Shown here in pieces: positions 1-8,693 of a stretch of 64,000 bases of DNA. Below the pieces are notes generated by a model. That model made no database searches. It was not told the DNA's origin and worked only from the letters and a program-made list of their open reading frames with translations. The position numbers and the translations under genes were made by a program. Each line of letters begins with the position of its first letter. Position 1 is the stretch's first letter. The stretch is from G963667675 sp964291545 (GTDB taxonomy: Bacteria; Chloroflexota; Dehalococcoidia; Lucifugimonadales; UBA3495), in NCBI GenBank assembly GCA_964291545.2, contig OZ219860.1:1-64000 (forward strand), given 5' to 3'.

Positions 1-47
1 ATGCATCCTTCGAGAACGGCTGGGGGCCGGACGATTAGAGAGAACGC

Positions 48-953
48 ATGGCGGAAGGTTCACATCAAACTGCGCTAAGGCCCAGGCTGCCCCAGTGGCT
101 CAAAGCTCCGGCGCCGGGAAACCCCCGTTATCTGAAGCTCAAGCAGACGATGCGGGAGGCCCGGCTGCACACGGTATGCGAGGAAGCCCATTGCCCAAAC
201 ATCGGCGAATGCTGGGGCGGTGGCACAGCCACCTTCATGGTACTGGGCGACATCTGCACCCGCCGTTGCCACTACTGCGCCGTAACCACCGGACGCCCGA
301 TGGGCATCGACCTGCAGGAGCCCGCCAGGCTGGCGGACACGGTGCGGCTGATGGGGCTGGACTATTGCGTCATTACGTCGGTAAACCGCGACGACCTGGC
401 CGACGGAGGGGCCTTTATCTTCGCATCCTGTATTAAGAAAATCAGGGAGAGGGCCCCCGGCTGCAAGGTTGAAGTCCTGATTCCGGACTTTGCGGGGTCC
501 GGATTGGCGTTGAAGAAGGTAATCGACGCCCGGCCGGAGGTGCTCAACCACAACATCGAGGCCGCCCGGCGCATCTTCCCCAGGGTGAGGCCCAAGGGCG
601 ACTACGAACAGTCGTTGGAACTGCTGGCCAGGGCCAAGGAGTATGACCCAAGTACGGTGACGAAATCCGGGATCATCGTTGGCATGGGGGAAACCACCCA
701 AGAGGTGTTGGAGACGATGGACGACCTGCGGCGGGTGGGCTGCGACCTGCTGACCATCGGCCAGTACCTGCGCCCGTCGGCCAAGCACCTGGCTATCGAC
801 CGGTTCTACCACCCGGGTGAATTCGAAGAGTTGGCGGAGGCCGGCCGAGCCATGGGCTTCAAACACGTGGCCTCCGGCCCCTTGGTCCGCAGTTCCTACC
901 ACGCCGACCGTCAGCACGTAGCGGCGCAGTCAGCGTCGGCCCAGGGGAGCTAA
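48..953 (+). CDS. lipA: lipoyl synthase
   Basis: Radical SAM enzyme that inserts two sulfurs into protein-bound octanoyl groups to make lipoyl cofactors for 2-oxoacid dehydrogenases and the glycine cleavage system; cytosolic. The 301-residue product has both LipA cysteine sets: C44, C49 and C55 (CX4CX5C, auxiliary cluster that donates sulfur) and C70, C74 and C77 (CX3CX2C, radical SAM cluster), plus the family's RSSY signature near residues 281-284. Length is normal. The ATG at 48 gives a complete N-terminus; only 47 bases precede it, so a lipB partner upstream cannot be judged. It converges on hemA. Confidence 0.96.
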   Translation: MAEGSHQTALRPRLPQWLKAPAPGNPRYLKLKQTMREARLHTVCEEAHCPNIGECWGGGTATFMVLGDICTRRCHYCAVTTGRPMGIDLQEPARLADTVRLMGLDYCVITSVNRDDLADGGAFIFASCIKKIRERAPGCKVEVLIPDFAGSGLALKKVIDARPEVLNHNIEAARRIFPRVRPKGDYEQSLELLARAKEYDPSTVTKSGIIVGMGETTQEVLETMDDLRRVGCDLLTIGQYLRPSAKHLAIDRFYHPGEFEELAEAGRAMGFKHVASGPLVRSSYHADRQHVAAQSASAQGS

Positions 954-1034
954 GCCAAGAGCCCGGCTTCTGGCATAGCTTCCAAGGTGAAATAGCGTGT
1001 AGCGTTGGTCGGCCAGTTGGGGGATTGAAAGGCC

Positions 1035-2123
1035 TTAGCGGTTTAGCCCAGCCTTGTCCCGCAGTGCGGCGACCGTGGGCATTGCCTCGAGGTCGCGCCA
1101 CCACCGCAGAAAACGACCGGTCTCGCGGGCAACCAGTTCTTCAGCCAAACGGGCTTCTCGGGCGGTCTCCGACCCGTTGGCGTTGGAGGCGGCGTGCAGG
1201 TCGTCCACGTCATGTAGCTGAACGTTTTCTATGGCGGCCACGGCCGGGTCTATGTCCCTGGGCACGGCGATGTCCATCAGGAACAAGGGCCGCTGCTCCC
1301 TGGCGGCCATTGACTGGCGCACGTCGGCTTCCCTCAGGATGTATTCCGGAGCGTCGGTGCACCCGATTACTATGTCGGCTACCTCCAGGGCTCGCGGCAG
1401 CTCCTCCAAGGATACTGCTTGGGCTTCCAGCCGTTGGGCCAACTCCTGGGCGCGGTGATATGTGCGGTTGGTGACGGTAATCTTTTGGACGCCGGCCCGG
1501 GCCAGGGCTCTGCCGGTAAGCTCCCCGGCATCGCCGGCTCCGACAACCACGACGTTGCACCTGCGCAGGTCTCCAAGGGTTTGCCTGGCCAGTTCAACGC
1601 ACGCTCGGCTTACGGATAGCGCGTTCCTGCCGACCTTGGTTTCCCGGCGCACCTTGCGGCCGACCCGGAGAGCCCACTGGAAAAGGTGGGACAGAGGCTC
1701 CGGCAAGGTATCCGTTTGGCTGGCGGAATCGAAGGACTCCCGCACCTGGCCGATGATCTGCTCTTCGCCCAGGATCATAGAGTCCAGGCTGGACGCAACC
1801 CGGAACAGGTGGCGTACGCACTGCTGTCCCCGGTACACGTACAGGAACCGGTCAAGGTCTTGGAGAGATACGTTGAATCGGTCAGCCAGGAACCGCTTGA
1901 TGCGTTCCTCGCCGGACCCGCACAGATGGGGAGGCCCATTCCCGTCCGCCGGTTCCATGGCGTAGAACTCCGACCGGTTGCAGGTGCTGACGACAACACC
2001 CGGAACGCCGTAATCCGCCATGGTCTCCAGGGCTTGGGGCAATTGGGCCTTGGTCAGTGACAACTGCTCCCGTACTTCCAAGGGTGCAGTACGGTGATTC
2101 AGGCCCACTAACAGGAATTCCAA
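1035..2123 (-). CDS. hemA: glutamyl-tRNA reductase, short C-terminus
   Basis: NADPH-dependent reduction of glutamyl-tRNA(Glu) to glutamate-1-semialdehyde, the first step of C5-pathway tetrapyrrole (heme, corrin) synthesis. The N-terminus GLNHRTAPLEVRE and the catalytic motif STCNRSEFY (nucleophile C48) are clear, followed by a Rossmann segment VVVVGAGDAGE. Start is TTG at 2123, with AGGTGA a few bases upstream; this places VGLNHR where the family has it. At 362 residues it is shorter than the usual 410-450: it ends soon after the spinal helix, so most of the C-terminal dimerisation domain is missing. No continuation is visible in the 80 bases before lipA in any frame. Confidence 0.92.
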   Translation of the reverse strand: MEFLLVGLNHRTAPLEVREQLSLTKAQLPQALETMADYGVPGVVVSTCNRSEFYAMEPADGNGPPHLCGSGEERIKRFLADRFNVSLQDLDRFLYVYRGQQCVRHLFRVASSLDSMILGEEQIIGQVRESFDSASQTDTLPEPLSHLFQWALRVGRKVRRETKVGRNALSVSRACVELARQTLGDLRRCNVVVVGAGDAGELTGRALARAGVQKITVTNRTYHRAQELAQRLEAQAVSLEELPRALEVADIVIGCTDAPEYILREADVRQSMAAREQRPLFLMDIAVPRDIDPAVAAIENVQLHDVDDLHAASNANGSETAREARLAEELVARETGRFLRWWRDLEAMPTVAALRDKAGLNR

Positions 2124-2236
2124 ATATTCACCTATTGGGAGCGGCTCTCCTCAGACATTGGCGGGTGTGGTACGGACACCCGGCGTTGTCCAATCCGGCG
2201 TCTTGGCGCCGGCTTCCGGAAAGCCTGCTTGAGGAG

Positions 2237-2494
2237 CTACAGGGCCTCTGCGGGGTGAGGCTGCTCCTGGTCCAGCATGTCTTCCAGGATTCGCTGAAGG
2301 GCCATGGTGTGACTGCAGACCCCTCGGGAAGTAAAGAATAGGCATTGACAATTCCAAGAACCGGAGTCGAAGACTACCTCGTGGGAGTTGTGGTCGCCCT
2401 GAAAAGTGGCCTTCAGGCTGGTGATGGTTACCCGCCCCCGCTCTTCGGCATATTTCTTGGCCTTGTCAATCTTCCCGATTATGCTGGAGTCCAT
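2237..2494 (-). CDS. SWIM zinc-finger protein
   Basis: Small protein of 85 residues carrying a SWIM-type zinc finger, CQCLFFTSRGVCSH, which matches CxC-x8-CxH. SWIM domains bind DNA or protein partners and occur in bacterial SNF2-associated and stand-alone proteins; the specific role here is unknown. Start is chosen as ATG 2494 because AGGAGG lies five bases upstream (2502-2507); a GTG six bases earlier would sit too close to that site. It is divergent from alaS and lies just upstream of hemA on the same strand, so it could be co-transcribed with hemA. Confidence 0.8.
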   Translation of the reverse strand: MDSSIIGKIDKAKKYAEERGRVTITSLKATFQGDHNSHEVVFDSGSWNCQCLFFTSRGVCSHTMALQRILEDMLDQEQPHPAEAL

Positions 2495-2571
2495 CGACAC
2501 CTCCTAAAATTGAGACGGTCAACTCCCTGTAGATGAATTTTAAATTGGGCGCGGGCGGTGGTCAAGGCTGA

Positions 2572-2601
2572 TTGACGCTCGCGTCTGCGGAGACATAAAA
2601 T
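2572..2601 (+). promoter_or_regulatory. sigma70-type promoter of alaS
   Basis: TTGACG at 2572-2577 and TAAAAT at 2596-2601, 18-base spacing, ending 30 bases before the alaS ATG. No T-box leader is visible. Found by eye only. Confidence 0.6.
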
Positions 2602-2631
2602 CCCCACAGGCGCTTCCCACAGGACCGGTCG

Positions 2632-5613
2632 ATGAACGGCAATCAAGTCAGACAATCCTTCATCCGCTTTTTTGAAAGCAAAAACCACCTCCACATGCCC
2701 AGCGCGTCGCTGGTGCCGTCGGGGGACCCGACCCTGCTGTTCACCAGCGCCGGCATGGTGCCCTTCAAGCCCTTCTTCACGGGGGAGCAGACGCCCCCGG
2801 CGCGGCGGTTGACCAGCAGCCAGAAGAGCTTTCGGACCACCGACGTGGAGGAGGTGGGAGACCACAAGCACCTGACATTCTTTGAAATGCTGGGCAACTT
2901 CAGCATCGGCGACTATTTCAAGGAATCGGCCGCCGGTTATGCCTGGGAGTTGCTCACCCAGGGCTTCGAGCTGCCTCCGGAGCGGCTGTTCGTCACTATT
3001 CACCTGGACGACGACGAGACCTTCCGGATATGGCGTGACCAGATTGGCGTCCCGGAGGAGCGGATCTACCGTTACGGGGACAGCGACAACTGGTGGGGCC
3101 CGGCGGGCAACGAAGGGGCCACCGGCCCCTGCTCGGAACTCCACTACGACGGAGGGCGGGAGAAGGGATGCGGCGAACTAGTCACGCCGGACTCCCTGAC
3201 CGGAATTCTGCGCGAGCACCGCAGCGCCGGGGTTAAATCCGGATTCCCTGAAGTTCCGGGGTGCCACCCCAACTGCGACTGCGAGCGGTTCGTGGAACTG
3301 TGGAATCTGGTGTTCATGCAGTACTACCAGGACTCGGGGGGTGAGCGCACGCCTCTCCCGTCGCCCGGCATCGACACCGGCATGGGGCTGGAGAGGGTCT
3401 CGGCGGTGCTGCAAGGCAAGGCCAACGTCTACGAGACCGACCTCTTTTCGCCGATTATCGACCGCGTGTGCCGGCTGACCGGGAAGACCTACGGCGTCGA
3501 ATCGGACACCGACTATGCCATCAGGGTGGTGGCCGAGCACTCCCGCGCCGCGGTGTTCCTTATCGGCGACGGGGTAGTCCCTGGCAACGAAGGCCGGGGC
3601 TACGTGCTGCGGCGCATCATCCGCCGGGCCATCCGCTACGGCCGGCGGTTGGGCCTGGACCAGCCGTTCTTGACCCAGGTGGCCGAGTGTGTGCTTCCCC
3701 TGTTCCAGCAGGTGTACCGGGAGTTGGAAGAGAACCGGGACTTTATCATCCGGGCGGTCCGCTTGGAGGAAGAGCGGTTCGGGGAGACCTACGACCGGGG
3801 GATAGGCATCCTCAACGGCATGATGCAATACCGCATGCTCCACAGGGAGGCGGTGTCTAAAGTGGTTGCACTTGCCAAGTCGCGAAGACCGGGACCCGAC
3901 GGAGCGGCTGAAGCACTGGAAAAACACGGGTTCTTGAAGCGTCAGCCCGACCTCGACGGGGACGAGCAAATTGGGCAGGAGATGGCTGCTGAAACAGTTT
4001 CCCAGTTGGCGTACGCTGCGTTTGCGGCATCCGGCGGCGGTGACAAAACTGCAGATGCGGATGAGCCGGTTGCAGCGCTGGACCACTGGGCCTCGACGAT
4101 CTCCGGGAGGGAGGCCTTCGTCCTGTACGACACGTTTGGGTTTCCCATAGAACTGACCACCGAGATAGTCAGAGATTCGCTGACGGTTGACCTGGAAGGC
4201 TTCCGGCAGGAGATGCAACGCCAGCGGGAGCAGTCCAGGGCTGCCAACGCCTTTACCGGCAGCATGGAGATGGTCACGGCTTACGAGAGCCTGGGCGCCG
4301 GTCCGACTCACTTTTCCGGTTACGGCGGGCTTACCCTTGAGACCAAGGTTGCCGCAATTCTGGCGGAAACCGGTTCCGAGAACTGGGAACCCGTAGGAGC
4401 CGCCGGCCAGGGGCAAAGGGTGGAAGTGGTGCTGGAGGAAACGCCGTTCTATGCCGAGGGCGGCGGGCAGCTGGGAGACCAGGGGAACATTGCGGGTCCC
4501 AACGGCGTGGTCGCCGTAGAGGACACCCAAAGTCCGGTGGCCGGCCTTATCGTTCACCGCGGCGTTGTCCAGCACGGGGAGCTTTCCCTGGGAGAAGAGG
4601 TTACCGCTCAGGTTGACCCGTCCCGCCGCCTCGACGCATCCCGCAACCACAGCGGCACCCACCTGCTGCACGCTTCCCTACGGGCGGTATTGGGCCCTCA
4701 CGTGCGCCAGGCCGGGTCCATGGTCTCACCGGAGCGGTTGCGCTTCGACTTCAGCCACGTCGGCCCCATGTCTGTAGAGGAAGTCGGGTCGGTGCAGGGC
4801 CTGGCCAACCAACGCATCAGGGACAACCTGACGGTGTCATCCCACGAGACCACCTACAGCGAAGCGGTGCGGCAGGGCGCGCTGGCCTTCTTCGGCGACC
4901 GCTACGGCGATCTGGTCCGGGTGGTGTCGATGTCGGACGGCGACGCTCAGGATGGCCCGTTCAGCGTGGAAGTTTGCGGCGGCACCCACGTGTATTCCAC
5001 GGGCCAGGTGGGCACGCTGTTCGTGCTTGGGGAGTCCAGCATTGGCGGAGGCATGCGGCGCATAGAGGCGGTAACCGGGAGAGCCGCCGAGGGACTCTTC
5101 GTGGACTACGCCGCCAAGCTGAATGCCATATCGGAAAAGCTGCAGACCCCTGTTTCGGGGCTGGAAGCTCGGCTGGACAGCTTCTTGCAGGAATCGGAAG
5201 AGCTCAAAAGACGCCTGGCCACGTCGGAACGGGCCTCACTACGAGCCGAGGCGGAGGGCCTATTGGGCCAGGTTGTTGACGTGGACGGCGTCAAGGTGGT
5301 CGCAGGGCGCACCTCCGCAGGCAGCGCCGAGGCTATGCGGGAAATGGGCGATTTTCTGAAGGCTAAGCTGTCCAGCGTCGTAGTGGTGCTGTCTGCAGTC
5401 ATCAACGACAGCCCGTCCCTGGTGGCGATGGTGACGCCGGACCTGGTGGACCGGGGCGTCCACGCCGGCAACCTGGCTCGTGACACTGCCAAGGTGATGG
5501 GCGGCGGCGGCGGCGGGAGACCGGAGATGGCCCAGGCCGGCGGCCGGCAAGTCGAGAAGCTGGACGAGGCCTTGCGGGGCGTGCCGGAACGGGTGCGCAG
5601 CAGCCTGCCGTGA
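2632..5613 (+). CDS. alaS: alanyl-tRNA synthetase
   Basis: Charges tRNA(Ala) and clears misacylated Ser/Gly. Class II catalytic core from residue 1 (FTSAGMVPFKPFF and the ITSQKSFRT-like LTSSQKSFRTTDVEEVG), editing domain with HSGTHLLH (about residue 671) and CGGTH (about 782) forming the zinc/editing site, and a Gly-rich C-Ala domain near the end. The product is 993 residues against about 875 in E. coli; much of the excess is an insertion of roughly 80-100 residues between about 405 and 490, before the segment FVLYDTFGFPIELT. Start ATG 2632 follows CAGGA. Terminates with TGA, showing that UGA is a stop in this genome. Confidence 0.97.
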   Translation: MNGNQVRQSFIRFFESKNHLHMPSASLVPSGDPTLLFTSAGMVPFKPFFTGEQTPPARRLTSSQKSFRTTDVEEVGDHKHLTFFEMLGNFSIGDYFKESAAGYAWELLTQGFELPPERLFVTIHLDDDETFRIWRDQIGVPEERIYRYGDSDNWWGPAGNEGATGPCSELHYDGGREKGCGELVTPDSLTGILREHRSAGVKSGFPEVPGCHPNCDCERFVELWNLVFMQYYQDSGGERTPLPSPGIDTGMGLERVSAVLQGKANVYETDLFSPIIDRVCRLTGKTYGVESDTDYAIRVVAEHSRAAVFLIGDGVVPGNEGRGYVLRRIIRRAIRYGRRLGLDQPFLTQVAECVLPLFQQVYRELEENRDFIIRAVRLEEERFGETYDRGIGILNGMMQYRMLHREAVSKVVALAKSRRPGPDGAAEALEKHGFLKRQPDLDGDEQIGQEMAAETVSQLAYAAFAASGGGDKTADADEPVAALDHWASTISGREAFVLYDTFGFPIELTTEIVRDSLTVDLEGFRQEMQRQREQSRAANAFTGSMEMVTAYESLGAGPTHFSGYGGLTLETKVAAILAETGSENWEPVGAAGQGQRVEVVLEETPFYAEGGGQLGDQGNIAGPNGVVAVEDTQSPVAGLIVHRGVVQHGELSLGEEVTAQVDPSRRLDASRNHSGTHLLHASLRAVLGPHVRQAGSMVSPERLRFDFSHVGPMSVEEVGSVQGLANQRIRDNLTVSSHETTYSEAVRQGALAFFGDRYGDLVRVVSMSDGDAQDGPFSVEVCGGTHVYSTGQVGTLFVLGESSIGGGMRRIEAVTGRAAEGLFVDYAAKLNAISEKLQTPVSGLEARLDSFLQESEELKRRLATSERASLRAEAEGLLGQVVDVDGVKVVAGRTSAGSAEAMREMGDFLKAKLSSVVVVLSAVINDSPSLVAMVTPDLVDRGVHAGNLARDTAKVMGGGGGGRPEMAQAGGRQVEKLDEALRGVPERVRSSLP

Positions 5614-5654
5614 TATTGACTCGGACCGGCTGTTAGGGAGTTGGCGCGCTGAGG

Positions 5655-6062
5655 ATGCTGGCCTTGGACTTGGGGGAGCGGCGCATCGGCTTGGCGGTGG
5701 GCGACTCCGACGGGCGCGGGGCCTTCCCCGCGGGGCACTTGGTGCGCACCAAGTTCGCCCAGGACCTGGAGCGTGTCAGGCAGATTGCTCAAGAGAGGTA
5801 CGTCGAGGGTTTCGTGGTGGGCGTGCCCTATACGTTGCGGGGAGATGAAGGCGACGGGGCCAAACGGGCGCTCCGGTTCATTCGGGCCCTCGAGAAGCTG
5901 ACCAATCTACCAGTGCATTCCGTGGACGAACGATTTACGTCGTTCGAAGCCGAGGGCCTGCTGAGGGAGGCGGGCAGGCAGCCATCCCGGGACAAGGGGG
6001 CCGTGGACGAAACCGCCGCGGTATTGATTCTTCAAAGGTTCCAGGAACTCGGGCCGGAGTAG
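5655..6062 (+). CDS. ruvX: YqgF/RuvX Holliday-junction resolvase-like nuclease
   Basis: RNase H-fold protein implicated in pre-16S rRNA 5' end maturation and as a putative Holliday junction resolvase. The N-terminal MLALDLGERRIGLAVGDSDG contains the first catalytic Asp (LDLG), VVGVPYTLRGDEG is the central motif, VDERFTS holds the acidic residue of the third motif, and the late DETAAVLILQ segment supplies the last acid. Length (135 residues) is typical. It lies 41 bases after alaS, the common alaS-ruvX order, and is probably co-transcribed. The start places the DLG motif correctly; no strong ribosome binding site is adjacent. Confidence 0.9.
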   Translation: MLALDLGERRIGLAVGDSDGRGAFPAGHLVRTKFAQDLERVRQIAQERYVEGFVVGVPYTLRGDEGDGAKRALRFIRALEKLTNLPVHSVDERFTSFEAEGLLREAGRQPSRDKGAVDETAAVLILQRFQELGPE

Positions 6063-6097
6063 CCGCCGGTTTCAACCCTGCGTCAGGGGACCTGCTA

Positions 6098-6126
6098 TTG
6101 ACGCTCGACAACTATCACCGCAGAAT
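6098..6126 (+). promoter_or_regulatory. possible promoter of tRNA-Gln
   Basis: TTGACG at 6098-6103 and CAGAAT at 6121-6126, spacing 17, about 60 bases before the tRNA. The -10 element is imperfect. Confidence 0.35.
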
Positions 6127-6188
6127 AGATAAGCTAGGCCTGTGTCCTGGCCTGTCGGTCCTCCCCGGACCGGTGTCTAGCGGCCTAT

Positions 6189-6262
6189 TGCCCGGTGGTG
6201 TAGTGGTAGCACGTCAGCCTTTGGAGCTGAAATCCCTGGTTCGAATCCAGGCCGGGCAGCCA
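6189..6262 (+). tRNA. tRNA-Gln (anticodon UUG)
   Basis: Full cloverleaf. Acceptor TGCCCGG (6189-6195) pairs with CCGGGCA (6252-6258), discriminator G and an encoded CCA. The U1-A72 pair is characteristic of glutamine tRNAs. The anticodon stem TCAGC/GCTGA encloses loop CTTTGGA, giving UUG. The T arm contains TTCGAAT. The 74-base length is normal. Confidence 0.95.
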
Positions 6263-6319
6263 AGACTTTCGGCCTAAACCCCCTTCCGCCACCTCCTCAA
6301 ACCCTACGAACCGCCGGTG

Positions 6320-7867
6320 CTACTCCACTATCGGCTGGGCGATTATCCATAGGCTGACCACGGTGTAGAGCACCATCAAGGTCAGCATGGGATATTGGCT
6401 ATTGAGCGCGGCTGTCCTGTCTTTGAACAGCCGGAACGCAGCCAGGTGGGCCAGGTACACCGCTAGTACGTGGCCCGCCACGATGACGGCGACGGAGAGG
6501 AACCAGACGATGCGGGCGTTGATGACCCCGATGTCGATTTGGTAATCGGCTGTGCCGAACAGGTCCCAGCCCCGGCCCAGGGGGTCGGAGGCAACGGGAA
6601 CGATCAGCTGGCCCTGGACCAGCAGCAGGGTGATGAAGTGGGCGATGTTGTAAGCCAGTGCAATAGGTATGAGGGATAGGGCGAAAGTCCGGGCCATTTC
6701 AACCGCACTCGCCCCGTGCCCCGCGGACCTGGACATGAAGTAGGAGAACAACAGGTACACCAACAGGAAAGCTACAGGGAAGAGCAATACGCCAATGGTG
6801 TCGGCAAGGGTGAGGCTGTTGAAAGCGGCATAATTGAGCGAGCCGGAGAAGCCTTCTACCACGTAAGACCGAAAGTCTGCCCAGGCAGAGGTTGCGCTGA
6901 AGCCGTCGAATGTCACCGTCGCCAGCAAAAGCACCACCATGGCCAAGCTGTCATTGGTCATCCCATGGTTCTTGGACAGGCCGATGGCGAGGGGCCGGAC
7001 GTTCAGTTCCCGGTTCTTGGCCTGGGCGAAACACTCGTAGCAATTGATGCAATCCCCATCCGGGTCCATGCACTGGTCGCCGCATGACCGGCAGAGGCCC
7101 TGGTCAAGCGCCCGCGCCTCGGTGGGTGCGAACCTGGCAAAAAAGCCGAACACCACTGAGAAGGCCTCGCCGTGCCTCAACCAGCGGTGTTTGCCGAACA
7201 CCGCCATGCCAGCCAAAGTTATGGCCGTGTAGACGAGGACCATCACGGCGACGCGGTCGGGCAGCGAGTTCTGGGGGAAGGCGTCCTGCAGCCAACTGAA
7301 GCACAGGAACAGGACTACAGCGGGCCAAATGCCCCACGCCGGGAGATAGCTGACGTTCAGGCTGAGACTGTGGCCGGGACGGACCAGCCGGTACAAGGCC
7401 TCGGCCCCGTCGAACAGGGCTTTCCAAGGATTCAAGACGGCCCACAGGTTCCCCACCAGCGCCGCCAGGAAGGCCATGCCGACCCACCAGATTATCCAGA
7501 CGAAGACCGGGGCGAAGTTCAACGTCGGGCTTGGGTCGCCGACAAGACCGGCGGCGATAACCAGGCCCAGGAGAAACACCGACAGGAGTTTTAGCGGCAG
7601 CAGCGCCGGGCCGGCCAGGACCAGCCGCAAGACCCGGTGTTGGAGCAGGTTGTACCGCCGGTAGGAGCCTTGGTCCGATGCGCCCTTGAGGAACATTCCT
7701 AAGACGGCGAAGGACAGGGCCACCGCTACGCCGGCCCCTATCATGAAATAGCCCAGGGGCACCGGCAGCTCAGTGCGCTGGCCAAAGCCGTGAGCGTAGA
7801 CCGGCTGGGCCAGCAAGACTGTTGCCAGAACTGCCAGGACGATGGCGGCCAGGTGCGCTGGTCTCAT
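6320..7867 (-). CDS. polytopic membrane protein with six-Cys motif, fenitrothion-hydrolase (FedB)-like
   Basis: A 515-residue membrane protein with an N-terminal signal/TM segment and about ten or more hydrophobic helices. The start of the mature region, AHGFGQRTELPVPLGYF, resembles a family in actinobacterial genomes annotated as fenitrothion hydrolase; that name rests on little biochemistry and is recalled, not searched. Between helices lies a striking loop with C259, C262, C266, C273, C276 and C279 (CX2CX3CX6CX2CX2C), suited to bind Zn, Cu or an Fe-S cluster. The YtkA-like gene ends 18 bases upstream on the same strand, so the two probably form an operon. Function unknown; a metal-linked membrane or respiratory role is a guess. 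Confidence 0.7.
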   Translation of the reverse strand: MRPAHLAAIVLAVLATVLLAQPVYAHGFGQRTELPVPLGYFMIGAGVAVALSFAVLGMFLKGASDQGSYRRYNLLQHRVLRLVLAGPALLPLKLLSVFLLGLVIAAGLVGDPSPTLNFAPVFVWIIWWVGMAFLAALVGNLWAVLNPWKALFDGAEALYRLVRPGHSLSLNVSYLPAWGIWPAVVLFLCFSWLQDAFPQNSLPDRVAVMVLVYTAITLAGMAVFGKHRWLRHGEAFSVVFGFFARFAPTEARALDQGLCRSCGDQCMDPDGDCINCYECFAQAKNRELNVRPLAIGLSKNHGMTNDSLAMVVLLLATVTFDGFSATSAWADFRSYVVEGFSGSLNYAAFNSLTLADTIGVLLFPVAFLLVYLLFSYFMSRSAGHGASAVEMARTFALSLIPIALAYNIAHFITLLLVQGQLIVPVASDPLGRGWDLFGTADYQIDIGVINARIVWFLSVAVIVAGHVLAVYLAHLAAFRLFKDRTAALNSQYPMLTLMVLYTVVSLWIIAQPIVE

Positions 7868-7885
7868 ATCGCCGCCGTCAAAGGT

Positions 7886-8416
7886 TCACGGACGCCTGCC
7901 CCGGGCGCGGCGCCAGGTCCAAAAGATCAGGACGAGGAATGCGGCGAGTCCGGCAGCAAGCCAGACTGCGGGGAGCCCGTCCGGCTCGTTGACTTGTAAT
8001 GGCAGGTCGAGGCTGGCTTTCCCCAGGCGGCCGTCGGTTTCAAGGGAGATCGTCCAGCTTCCAGCCGTGTCCAACGGTACGTCCACTTCATAGGATTCGG
8101 GGTCCAACGGCGTGTTGACCGCCTGCACCGGCGCAACACCGGCGGAGCCGGCAGGACCTTGCGCTGACACCACCACTGCGGCGTCGGTGATGACCGTTTC
8201 GTTCTCGGCGTCCTGGACTATGATGCTCAGGTGCAGGATGCCCACCGTGGGAATGCCGGGCAAGATGCCCACCTGCAACCGGTAGGGCCCAACGACTTCC
8301 TCTTTCTCGACGCGGACTGCCCCGTTGGCTGAGACTGTTGTTGCGCTGGCAACCGTCGCCGCAGGAAGGCCGAGGCCTAGAACCAGGATGGCGGCTATAG
8401 ACAGCCTAGAAATCAT
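7886..8416 (-). CDS. exported YtkA/FixH-like beta-sandwich protein with C-terminal membrane anchor
   Basis: The product has an N-terminal signal peptide (ISRLSIAAILVLGLGLPAA), then an Ig-like beta-rich domain of about 120 residues (VGPYRLQVGILPGIPTVG ... SWTISLET), a TM helix near the C-terminus (AVWLAAGLAAFLVLIFW) and a short basic tail, which places the domain outside the membrane. YtkA/CopC-type domains often handle copper or respiratory assembly, but no His/Met metal cluster is obvious here. ATG 8416 is preferred to a TTG six bases earlier because it begins the signal peptide directly. It probably precedes the membrane gene at 6320-7867 in one operon. Confidence 0.65.
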   Translation of the reverse strand: MISRLSIAAILVLGLGLPAATVASATTVSANGAVRVEKEEVVGPYRLQVGILPGIPTVGILHLSIIVQDAENETVITDAAVVVSAQGPAGSAGVAPVQAVNTPLDPESYEVDVPLDTAGSWTISLETDGRLGKASLDLPLQVNEPDGLPAVWLAAGLAAFLVLIFWTWRRARGRRP

Positions 8417-8626
8417 CGACAAGGGTGGAGCTATTCACGAGCCTCGTTCTCTTGGGTCTCTCGTCGGGGTTCAACGAATTATCGTACCCTCAGGACTGCT
8501 TTCCGGTCAATTTTGGTCCCAGCGTTGCTACGATTTTCCAACGCATTTCCACGATGCGCACTACGCAAAACCGAACGGGGGGTTGCCCGTGCAGCGCAAA
8601 CCGGCAATCTGCGGCTTTCCATTTTC

Positions 8627-8656
8627 TTGACTCTCGCGATGGGCCAGGCTTACACT
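8627..8656 (+). promoter_or_regulatory. promoter of the NYN-domain gene
   Basis: TTGACT at 8627-8632 and TACACT at 8651-8656, spacing 18, about 38 bases before ATG 8694, in the 270-base divergent intergenic region. Read by eye. Confidence 0.55.
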
Positions 8657-8693
8657 GACACCGGAATCTACTTACTATGGATGTACTTAATAC

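Noticed and set aside
2501..2631. T-box leader before alaS
   Set aside because: No T-box core motif or stem I features seen; a simple promoter explains the region.
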